A stretch of 64,000 bases of DNA, taken from Zea mays. Lineage: Eukaryota; Streptophyta; Magnoliopsida; Poales; Poaceae. Location of the stretch: contig NC_050099.1 of NCBI RefSeq assembly GCF_902167145.1, forward strand, positions 11,360,434-11,424,433. Reading direction: 5' to 3'. Below are positions 1 through 7,974 of the stretch, piece by piece. How positions within the stretch are numbered: position 1 is the stretch's first letter; each line of letters opens with the position of its first letter. The notes under the pieces were generated by a model, which saw only the letters and a program-made list of their open reading frames with translations, was not told the DNA's origin and did no database searches. Made by a program: the position numbers and the translations under genes.

Positions 1-12
1 TAGAATTAATAG

Positions 13-140
13 TGTAATCATACCAACAAGGTGCATCTTCTTTTTCGGAAGCCTATCTCGAAAGAACCTCCAAGTTAAGCGTGCTTGGCTTGGAGCAATT
101 TGGGATGGGTGACCGACCGGGAAGTTTTCTCGGGTGCGCA
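13..140 (+). other. 5S rRNA-derived domain in left Cassandra LTR
   Basis: The stretch begins like plant 5S rRNA (GTAATCATACCA). It then carries the internal pol III promoter words AAGTTAAGCGTGCTTGG and GGATGGGTGACC, followed by CGGGAAGTTTTCTCGGGTGC. Their order and spacing match 5S rRNA, but the middle is diverged. It is a retroelement copy, not a functional 5S gene. Confidence 0.85.
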
Positions 141-169
141 GGTCCAGGGATTGGACGGGGTGTTACAAG

Positions 170-181
170 TGGTATCAGAGC
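170..181 (+). other. Primer-binding site (tRNA-iMet type) of the TRIM
   Basis: TGGTATCAGAGC, two bases after the left LTR end. It is complementary to the 3' end of plant initiator methionine tRNA, as is usual for Cassandra. It fixes the element on the plus strand. Confidence 0.85.
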
Positions 182-369
182 CGACCCTCGCGGTTTCATG
201 GGCGTGTGTGGGCTAGGGGGTCCGGGTATATGGCGCATGGCGCATGTGGGCCCGGAGTGGTCACATGGCATGGCATATGACGGCACTAGACATACAGACG
301 TGGCCAAGAGGGGAGGTTCCTGGATTGGGGTTGACCGACGAGGACGTCGGTCTTCTAAGGGGGGTGGAT

Positions 370-672
370 TGTGATATCCTGGCCCCTGGGATGGGATGTC
401 CTGGCCCAAGGCTTAATACAATTAATAGTGTAATCATACCAACAAGGTGCATCTTCTTTTTCGGAAGCCTATCTCGAAAGAACCTCCAAGTTAAGCGTGC
501 TTGGCTTGGAGCAATTTGGGATGGGTGACCGACCGGGAAGTTTTCTCGGGTGCGCATGAGTGAGGACAAAGTGCGCACAAAAGACTCGTGTTGGTCTGTG
601 GGGACAATATATGATCCTAGACAGCTGCCAGGAGTAAGTACCGCCGGTCCAGGGATTGGACGGGGTGTTACA
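370..672 (+). repeat. Right LTR of Cassandra TRIM (303 bp)
   Basis: This LTR is complete and runs TGTGATATCC to GTGTTACA. Its 5S-derived domain is at about 430-556. Positions 557-645 have no counterpart in the left LTR, where GGGTGCGCA joins GGTCCAGGG directly. The shared sequence on both sides shows that the left LTR was deleted, or that it came from a shorter template. Confidence 0.88.
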
Positions 673-864
673 AGCCGCTCTGGACCACGTCCAAGCGGCG
701 ACTACGCCGGAGCTTGTCGTACACAGCGGCTCATGCGGCCACGTTGGACTGCTTCCAGAGGTCGAACTGGCAGTCGCCAAGCTTCTTCTCATCGTCGATG
801 AGCGACGCCAACGCGAGCGCCTCGTGCTAGTGTTGTTTGTTCGGGTTTTCCAAGTAAGAAACAT
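673..864 (-). pseudogene. Coding-like gene fragment, unrecognised
   Basis: On the minus strand, about 820-675 reads as an acidic or amphipathic protein piece containing LASLIDDEKKLGDCQFDLWK. An in-frame TGA follows, and then AAVYDKLRRSRRLDVVQSG-like codons. No start, splice site or family could be assigned. It lies between the TRIM right LTR and a Helitron 5' end, so a Helitron-captured exon fragment is plausible (inference). Confidence 0.35.
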
Positions 865-1494
865 GGATTCATCTTTGACATTTGTTTATGAAAATGACTC
901 ATAAGTCAGATCCATGGAAAAATATTACGGAGAATAAATGTCACACATGCAAAAAAGGAATTTAAGTTGAAAACATTATTCAAACAAAAGAAATTGCATG
1001 CAAGGCTCTTCTTTTAATACTACTCCCTCAATCCAAAAATATAATTTAATAATCTCGGTGATACTTATCTACTATTACACATTGTGCAAGGGTAGCAGGT
1101 GGGCTTCGAGAGAGATGTAGTATATGTTTTTACTATAATAGATGTAGACATAAACACATGTGTGGTGTAGTGGTAGCTATGAGCATATTTGCTTGAAGGG
1201 TCGCGGGTTGAAGTCCCCTTGGGGTCATTTGTGTTTTTTTTAATTTAATTTTAGCTAAGCGTGAGATGTATGTGGGAATGAGAATGAGATTTGTGGGGAA
1301 TGGGGAATGAGAAAGAAAACAGGGAATGGTGACCGAACATGAGAATGGACTATGCGGGGAGGGGGGAATCAGAAAGGCAGAACAGGGAATGGTGAGAATG
1401 GACTGTGGGGGAATCGGAAAGGCAGAACAATGAATGGAAATGGCAGAACACGGAATGGCAGCCTACCCCTTATTGCCTTAATAAGTAGTAGAGA
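865..1494 (-). mobile_element. Helitron 5'-terminal region (minus strand), 3' end not found
   Basis: Read on the minus strand from 1494, the sequence begins TCTCTACTACTTATTAAGGC after a host A. This fits the 5' terminus of maize Helitrons (TC start, TCTMTAYTAM-like). The adjacent 1300-1470 holds diverged short repeats around GGGAATGG, GAATGGACT and GGCAGAACA. The matching 3' hairpin plus CTAG was not found down to position 1, so the element probably extends out of the window with the TRIM inside it (inference). Confidence 0.6.
1160..1226 (+). ncRNA. tRNA-like / SINE-like segment with box A and box B words
   Basis: TGGTGTAGTGGTAGC at about 1163-1177 resembles a tRNA D-arm (box A). GCGGGTTGAAGTCC at about 1203-1216 resembles a T-arm (box B, one base lost from GGTTCGAANTCC). 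A T-rich stretch (TTTTTTT) follows at 1233. No convincing acceptor stem forms, so this is a degenerate tRNA or SINE head, not a working tRNA. Confidence 0.35.
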
Positions 1495-1529
1495 TTTATT
1501 ATAAATGCCAATTAATTGAATATTATTGA

Positions 1530-1830
1530 AAATAACATCTGTCAGTAGGGCGATAACTTTCTGTGGTTGCTAAATGTACAATATAGTAGCTCACCGTAGG
1601 TTGCTAAATGTATAATATAGCAACCAATCGTCGATCCCTAAATGTACAATATCAGCAATGGACGGTCGGTCGCTAAAAAAGATGTCGGTCGCTAAAGCCT
1701 TTAGCAATGACACTTAGAGCGACCATCTTTATAGGTCGCTAAAGGTCTTTAGCGACCAACTGTAGGTCGTTGAATGCGCTTTTAGCAACCAATCTTAAGT
1801 TCCTGTAAATGAACCGTCGTGTAGTTCAAT
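1530..1830. repeat. Clustered GGTCGCTAAA direct and inverted motifs
   Basis: Variants of (T)CGGTCGCTAAA and its complement TTTAGCGACC recur about ten times. They include a perfect inverted repeat at 1734-1757 (GGTCGCTAAAG, two bases, CTTTAGCGACC). Such arrays are typical of the subterminal region of plant DNA transposons. No terminal inverted repeat or target duplication could be placed, so the superfamily is open. Confidence 0.5.
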
Positions 1831-3103
1831 AGCTAGGGGAAGCCCTGGCCCAATGCTGCCATCCGGGTTAGTCGTATCAGGTCCCATGCGTCTATAAAAG
1901 AAGCCCTAGACCGCTAGGGTTCAGTTTTTGATGCCCTACCCTAATACATGAGCGACGACGCCCACCCAAGCGCGAGCTTGGCGGCGATTCCCCAAGAGCG
2001 AAAGGCGGCAGCACCCCGAAACGCGCGCGACCGTGACACTAAGAGTGACAGCGGCCTTTGGACGCACGATGGGCGGCTACTCCTTGATCCGACAGCGTGG
2101 CGGTGGTGGCTCCCTGATTTGGTGGTGCGGCTGCGGCGGCTCCCCAATCCGGGGGCGCGATGACGACGTTTCTTAGATCTAGCGGCGCGACGGTGGCGGC
2201 TCCTAATCAAGCGGCGCGACGGCGACAGTTCTTCGATTCGAAGGCACGACGACATCGGCTCACCGATCCAGAGGTGTGGCAGCGGCGACTCCCTAGAAGC
2301 GCGCGAGGGGTTCACCCTCCGCACCACGAGCCACGTGACACCCTCCGATCCAACGTGCCACGGGCATCCTCCGGCTCAAATTTGATGATTTTTATGATCA
2401 TAAATACAACACATCTGAGTTATCAACATCTCTCACGTTGGATCGTTTTTACGATAAAAAATGAGGATTTTTATGCTAAAAGTTAAAGGATTTTATGCAA
2501 AAATCTGGGGTGCGCACCACTGTCATGCATGCATATTTTTCGTGAGCACAGTGAAAAAGGGAATCTCTTGATTTATGGTGTCTGTGGCTACCATAAAAAA
2601 TCAAATTTCCTAATCAACTCAACTAATTAAATCCCCCTAATCAACTCCAATCAAATCCCTTGATTTATGGTGGTTGCATGGACACGGAGGATGTTGTTGG
2701 GAGTGAATCCGCATTTACGTGATATCATGCATTATTTATGTTCAAACTTGAGACTTTTTACGCTCAAATTTGGGTTGCGTCCACACAGTAGTCCGCATGT
2801 AAATTTTTTGTATGCACAACAATTTTCGAATATGCCATAATTTTTGGATCTGAAACTGCACCTGCCATAAAAATTGAAAACTCCATGCACATCTGGCGAC
2901 GAAAAACTAGATTTTATGCTACATCTAGCACTATTTTACGTTCAAACTTGGCATCACGTCCATAACTGCTATAAAAATAGATCCCTAAAATCACGGGCCC
3001 GCATGATTTGGACGTGATATATGGGGTGGTGGGGACGCACAGACATAGATCATGGGAGAGGGAGCCGACCAGGACTTCTTATAACTATTTAAAACCCTAG
3101 GCT

Positions 3104-3105
<2 letters not shown>
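1831..3105. other. Intergenic; no supported gene
   Basis: At 1889-1896 a TATAAAAG-like box precedes a GC-rich stretch (1945-2340) with degenerate repeats of the form GGCGGCTCC...GCGCGACGGCG. Short frames exist on both strands, but none has codon bias or a recognisable motif. From 2370 to 3090 the sequence is AT-rich, with loosely repeated phrases such as TTTTATGCTAAA and TTTACGCTCAAATTTGG. This may be an unclassified repeat. Confidence 0.4.

Positions 3106-3172
<67 letters not shown>
3106..3172. repeat. (AT)n microsatellite, about 33 units
   Basis: An uninterrupted AT dinucleotide run. The reading frame across it (poly Ile-Tyr) is an artefact. Confidence 0.97.
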
Positions 3173-3175
<3 letters not shown>

Positions 3176-3956
3176 GGCCGATTACGCGTACCATCAATCA
3201 AACCAATCAATCCGTGATTATCATGATTATCAATTTTTTTTACTTTCTTGCCCTAGGAGTAGCCAGTAATGTTGCCTTTTTTTTTCTTAATTTTCACGTC
3301 TTTGCGACTCTACTTCGTTTAGAGTTGTCTTGAGTGGCCTGCCGATCCCAAGACAAACACTAGGATCACTTCTCCCTGATGGGGTGCGCCTTAAAAAATG
3401 AAGACACCAACGATATAGTTGCTCAATTTTGCCCTTCTGCTCTATAGCACTGGAAGGACAAAACTGAGAAAAAAAAATCATGACTAAAGTTAAAAATGAA
3501 GACACCAACAAAACTAAGGGCACAACCTTAAAAAAAACCTAATAAAAAATGTCATGCCATGCCAACTTCACTGATCAGTGCAGCAAGACTCACAGTAGTT
3601 CAGATCCCTTGCACTTCCAATTCGATGCTAGCCTGTACTGAGATTTCCATGATATTCTGTTACCCTTTCATTACACACTAAGCTGCCATGAACAACAACC
3701 ATTGTTTGTTCTACATTTATTTATTTAGTAAAGAAAACAGATACAACACCGAAGACAGAAGTCAGAGAACATTGGAAACAGTGCATATGGTTTCCACAGC
3801 TACTGACTCTGAATATTGCAATCAGCAACTAGCTGTCTCACTCTGAATAATATTGCGACCAGCATCTACCTAAAAGATTGTAATGTCAATTAACACGATC
3901 TCGAACAAATCAAAGTCGAGGACTACACGGTAGCCAATGAAAATAAACCTGTAGCC
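3173..3956. other. 3' flank of the F-box gene
   Basis: AT-rich non-coding sequence downstream of the minus-strand F-box gene. It contains no frame with recognisable motifs. The part nearest the stop (about 3600-3956) probably holds the 3' UTR. No polyadenylation signal could be chosen with confidence. Confidence 0.4.
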
Positions 3957-5180
3957 TCAAGGAAGAAGCCAAACCGGAGGAGAGTAGTCCGATGAGTTTG
4001 GAGTTGGGAAGCACCTCTGGATACGGCCTTCGGACCACATCCCATTGTCCGTGCAGGGGTACGGCCTGGTGTTGGCGCCGCCGAAGTAGGGTACCTCGTA
4101 GAACATGCCATCATCCAAGAAGTAGATGCCGGGCTTGAAGCCTGGGTACGCGTCCGCTTGGTAGGACCTGGAGCAGCCATACCCGACGAACAGAATCCGG
4201 CCATCCAGCGTGTCCAGGTCGATCCATTCCCAGGGGTACTGAGCCACGGGGTAGTGGTGGTAGTCAGGCATCTGCGGCCGTCTTTTCGCCCGGAACACCT
4301 TGAACTCGCACGTCTGCTGATCAGCAACAGCCTTGATCCTGACGACCATGAGCAGTTCGCCACGGGACACGACGAGGTATCGAGCGATAACGCTATGAAG
4401 CGGCGAGATGCGCTCTTCAAGCGCCAGCGGCAAGAAGTGGTGAGTCTCAAAACTTATGTGCAACTTCCTAGGATATTCAGGACTCGCGTTTGGCGTACAC
4501 ACGAGGATTTCGTAACTTACGCCATGGATGAGCAGAAAATAGAAGGCTCTGGCTCTGCAGTGGTAGACAACGTCCTCCGCAAGGTACATACCCATATCCA
4601 CCATGTCCAGTTCCACAGCCATTTCCCAGCCCATTCGCCATAACGCAATCCAGCGATTGTAGGGCTGCAACACCTCGTGTGGGCCTTGATCCCGCGCGAT
4701 GATGGCAGCGCCGACGCACATCGAGTCGTCCGGCGATGACGAGAGCGTGGCGGCGAGGATGACCATAATGCAGATAGTCTGGTGTCCGTCGCGATTGACA
4801 TAGATCCCTAGCGGGAGCTTGCGGACTTGGCGTGTGCGGGCGTTGAAGAGCCTGTGCCTGCGCGTCTCACCGAAGTAGAGGAAGTTCCAGGCGCCGTCGT
4901 AGGAGCCGACGAAGCGCGCCCCGGGCGGCATGGTGGTGAGGAGGTTGTGCTGGGGGTGGACGGAGCAGCCGCTGAGAACGCAAGCGGCGCGGAAGGTGGG
5001 GTCGTTGCGGAAGCGCGAGGGGAGGAGGAGCCACGGGAGCGGGGGCGGGGCCTGGCCCCCGAGGCGGGCGACCTTGTCTCTCCACGCCCTGCAGACGAGG
5101 GAGATGCTGGCGCGGTCGACCTTGCACGGGACGCGGACGAGTATCAAATCCATGAGGTTGTCGTGGAGCTCGTGCGCCAT
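3957..5180 (-). CDS. F-box protein with DUF295-type C-terminus, intact single exon
   Basis: This is one open frame of 407 codons. An N-terminal F-box lies at about residues 8-37 (LMDLILVRVPCKVDRASISL, then VCRAWRD). The C-terminal half has the tryptophan/aspartate-rich pattern of grass DUF295 proteins (WEWIDLDTLDGRILFVG, then a Pro/Gly-rich end finishing WLLP). Known of the family: the F-box binds Skp1 and recruits a target to an SCF ubiquitin ligase, and DUF295 F-box genes form large, fast-evolving grass clusters. The start at 5180 precedes the F-box directly, and the truncated copy at 7434 keeps the equivalent ATG. No intron is needed and no internal stop is seen. It is the only apparently intact host gene in the window. 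The substrate is unknown. Confidence 0.82.
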   Translation of the reverse strand: MAHELHDNLMDLILVRVPCKVDRASISLVCRAWRDKVARLGGQAPPPLPWLLLPSRFRNDPTFRAACVLSGCSVHPQHNLLTTMPPGARFVGSYDGAWNFLYFGETRRHRLFNARTRQVRKLPLGIYVNRDGHQTICIMVILAATLSSSPDDSMCVGAAIIARDQGPHEVLQPYNRWIALWRMGWEMAVELDMVDMGMYLAEDVVYHCRARAFYFLLIHGVSYEILVCTPNASPEYPRKLHISFETHHFLPLALEERISPLHSVIARYLVVSRGELLMVVRIKAVADQQTCEFKVFRAKRRPQMPDYHHYPVAQYPWEWIDLDTLDGRILFVGYGCSRSYQADAYPGFKPGIYFLDDGMFYEVPYFGGANTRPYPCTDNGMWSEGRIQRCFPTPNSSDYSPPVWLLP

Positions 5181-5678
5181 ACTGGTACGATGGTGGAGGA
5201 AGAAGGCGTTCGGGGGATGGTGGACGAAGAAGGCGCCCGGATGCTCAAAAATGTAAACAATGAAGATGGAGTTGAATCACTTATATGGTTGCCTCTATTT
5301 AATATCACATGTAAACAACTTTATTTAAGTTAGCAGGTAGCCAAAAACATATAAATAATATGTGCATCATGATAGAATTTATTTGTGTGTGCATTTACCA
5401 AAAATAGTGATCACCTCAATGGTAATACAAGCGCCCTTTTTATTTCGTTTTTTTACATGTACAATTTTAATTTTCGCGGATTAAAAAACTACTGTTATTT
5501 ATCACTTTATCATTATTATTTATTTATTTTATTTTTAAGATTGTTATTATAATTTTGTCTCCTAAAAATGTCATGTTGTACGTCTGATAAAATTTTTAGA
5601 CGCAATTGCATATAACTTACAAGACATACGTGTTTTTGGGTATTATTTATGAATGAATGCAGTTCATATGCTTCCTTA
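5181..5678. promoter_or_regulatory. Upstream region of the F-box gene
   Basis: AT-rich sequence 5' of the minus-strand start codon. Bases 5252-5427 are missing from the tandem copy, where the flanks join directly. 5428-5678 is conserved in that copy at 7505-7738. No single TATA box stands out. Confidence 0.4.
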
Positions 5679-6055
5679 GGCTATCCGCACTCATGGAACC
5701 CTAAATTTCTACTCTAAAAGGAATATTTCATTCTGGTCAGCGAGATTCTCTACTCTATCCTATAATACTCCGCGTTCATATTTACTCTAAATATCTACCC
5801 TATACCAACTACCATATATTCTATCATTTTTCCCCACACTTTTTTATCATTTTTTCCCACACATATACCACTAGCGGCAGCCGTCACGTACTCACATGCA
5901 CCGGCAGCAGGTTAGCAGGTTTAGCGCATGCACTGTATTTGAGGTTTCCAGCGTGGAGAGAGAGTGTAAGGTGAGGTTTCCAGCTCCCTACTGCGGCACT
6001 TGAGTGAACTGTAAAAGTTTAGGGGAGCATTTCCAGCTCCCCACTGCGCCCAGCC
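5679..6055. mobile_element. Tourist-like (PIF/Harbinger) MITE, 377 bp, TTA target duplication
   Basis: It begins GGCTATCCGCACTC and ends GAGTGGGG-like sequence in reverse complement (CCCCACTGCGCCCAGCC), giving imperfect terminal inverted repeats. TTA flanks it at 5676-5678 and 6056-6058. The tandem copy of this region (7735-7750) has one TTA and no insert, with matching flanks (GCTTCGTTAGCATGTAGAGG). This occupied/empty pair defines the element exactly. The size, the non-coding content and the TTA duplication are those of Tourist MITEs. Confidence 0.88.
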
Positions 6056-6317
6056 TTAACATGTAGAGGAATTGGTTATGATAAAAAAAATAGATATCAT
6101 GCTGTCACCTTGCTTGGCAAGTACTATAATGATTCTTCATCTTTTTTATTTACAGTGTTGAATCTCTATTGGTGGATGAATGGATACTTGATCCACTAAT
6201 CATAGGATATCTTTATGAGCCACTGTCATCTTCTTTCCTTTTAATGTTGTTTATGAAGTTATATCTTTCATACATACATCATAGTTCATAGTAACACTGT
6301 CGGTACCCTGAAACTAG
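6056..6317. other. Continuation of the duplicated F-box upstream region
   Basis: 6059-6247 matches 7749-7928 of the second copy with scattered substitutions. No gene is visible. Confidence 0.6.
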
Positions 6318-7059
6318 CACTACCGGAATCGACGGCTTTGCCGAGTGCCTGAAGCACTCGACAAAGCCTTAAAAACACTCGGCAAAGTCTTTGCCGAGTG
6401 TTGCACTCGGCAAAGAGGGCTCAGCACACAGTGCATCGGCAAAGCCTTCTTTGCCGAGTACTTTTTCTCGGGCACTCGGCAAAGTGGTTTGCAGAGTGCC
6501 AGAGAACATTCGGCAAAGAAAAGCAGCCGTTACGGCGCCGGGTGTCGGAGACGGCGTCTTTGCCGAGTGTCCGAGATGACACTCGGCAAAGGAGTTACCT
6601 TTGCCGAGTGTCTGCCTGACAGCACTCGGCAAAGAATCCTCCAGAGGGGTCCCCATGTCAGGTACTTTGCCGAGTGCTTGGTATGGCACTCGGCAAAGCG
6701 TGCTTCTTTGCTGAGTGCCAGAGCCATTACACTCGGCAAAGAACCTATACCAGTGCCCAGGTCTTGGTTCTTTGCCGAGTGCTATAATTCTGACACTCGG
6801 CAAAGAGGTGCTTTGCCGAGTGTTACACTCGGCAAAGTGACCAGTACACACCTTTTTATTTGTTTTCCCTATTCCATCCAAACAAACAAAAGATATTTCA
6901 CAGATATCACATATATACATCACAGATCATCACAGACATATATAGCCAACACAAACAGTATTAACACAAATTCTGACATAAGTATTCAACATAAGTTGAG
7001 AGGTTCTCAACACAAACAGTATTAACAGAAGTTCAGAAGTATCAACACAAGTTCACAAC
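6318..7059 (+). mobile_element. CACTA transposon terminus with subterminal repeat array
   Basis: It starts CACTACCGGAATC, a CACTA terminal inverted repeat. About twenty copies of CTTTGCCGAGTG, in both orientations, follow from 6336 to 6838. An AT-rich spacer with repeated AACACAAACAGTATTAACA runs to about 7059 and abuts the truncated F-box copy. Known of the family: the subterminal motifs bind the CACTA transposase. There is no transposase frame and no opposite end (CCGGTAGTG) nearby, so only one end is present. Confidence 0.85.
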
Positions 7060-7925
7060 CCCTAGAGGGAGCTTGCGGACTTGGCGTGTGCGGGCGTTGA
7101 AGAGCCTGTGCCTGCGCGTCTCACCGAAGTAGAGGAAGTTCCAGGCGCCGTCGTAGGAGCCGACGAAGCGCGCCCCGGGCGGGATGGTGGTGAGGAGGTT
7201 GTGCTGGGGGTGGACGGAGCAGCCGCTGAGAACGCAAGCGGCGCGGAAGGTGGGGTCGTTGCGGAAGCGCGAGGGGAGGAGGAGCCACGGGAGCGGGGGC
7301 GGGGCCTGGCCCCCGAGGCGGGCAACCGTGTCTCTCCACGCCCTGCAGACGAGGGAGATGCTGGCGCGGTCGACCTTGCACGGGACGCGGACGAGTATCA
7401 AATCCATGAGGTTGTCGTGGAGCTCGTCCGCCATACTGGTAGGATGGTGGAGGAAGAAGGCGTTCGGGGGATGGTGGAGGAAGAAGGCGCCCGGATGCTG
7501 GAGCCAAGCGCCCTTTTTATTTCGTTTATTTACAGGTACAATTTTAATTTTTGCGGATTAAAGAACTACCGTTATTTATCACTTTATCATTACTATTTAT
7601 TTATTTTATTTTGAAGATTGTTATTATAATTTTGTCTTCTAAAAATGTTATGTTACATAATTTTTTACACCCAACTGCATGCATCTTACAAGACATACAT
7701 ATTTTTGGGTATTTATGAATGAATACAGTTCTTCATATGCTTCGTTAGCATGTAGAGGAATTGATTATGATAAAAAATAGATATCATGTGACCTTGCATG
7801 GCAAGTTCTATAATGATTCTTCATTTTTTTATTTACAGTGTCAAATCTCTATCGGATGATGAATGGATATTTGATCACTAATCATCGGATATTTTTATGA
7901 GCGAGTGTCATCTTCTTTCATTTTA
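7060..7925 (-). pseudogene. Truncated tandem copy of the F-box gene 5' end and upstream region
   Basis: Homology to 4810-6247 begins abruptly at about 7066 inside the coding region and ends at about 7925. The frame at 7042-7434 keeps the ATG, the F-box and about 125 residues, then leaves homology and stops after an unrelated tail (VVNLC). Differences from the full copy include His3 to Asp and Lys36 to Thr. The copy lacks the MITE and a 176-bp segment of the upstream region. The abrupt edge against CACTA sequence suggests transposon capture or a rearranged tandem duplication. An SCF role is unlikely because the substrate-binding half is missing. Confidence 0.85.
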
Positions 7926-7974
7926 ATGAAGTCCTCGCATCCTCACGTGGTTCGTTGTAGTGCTCCAGATGCAC

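Larger units (their letters stand above)
1..672 (+). mobile_element. Cassandra-like TRIM retrotransposon (left LTR cut by window edge)
   Basis: Two copies of the same LTR flank a non-coding internal region of about 200 bp (168-369). The left LTR (1-167) is cut by the window start and ends GTGTTACA. The right LTR is 370-672 (TGTGATATCC...TGTTACA). An initiator-methionine-type primer site, TGGTATCAGAGC, lies at 170-181, and a purine-rich tract (AAGGGGGGTGGAT) lies just before 370. There is no reading frame for gag or pol. Known of the family: Cassandra elements are tiny, move using enzymes of other elements, and carry 5S rRNA-derived sequence in both LTRs, as here. The left LTR lacks 89 bp present in the right one. 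Confidence 0.9.

Noticed and set aside
430..556. Functional 5S rRNA gene
   Set aside because: The middle of the molecule is diverged, and the copy is inside an LTR with a matching partner at 13-140.
1021..1060. Stowaway-like end (TACTCCCTCAATCCAAAAATA)
   Set aside because: Only one end is visible, with no matching inverted end or TA duplication within several hundred bases.
2991..3197. Frame with a run of Ile-Tyr pairs
   Set aside because: It is a translation of the AT microsatellite.
4827..5333. Plus-strand frame of 168 codons opposite the F-box gene
   Set aside because: It is a shadow of the GC-rich coding strand, and the same frame reappears opposite the truncated copy at 7081.
6336..6838. 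Regularly spaced CTTTGCCGAGTG/CACTCGGCAAAG motifs looking like a CRISPR-type array
   Set aside because: They occur in both orientations with uneven spacing next to a CACTACCGG terminus in a plant genome, so they are a CACTA subterminal array.
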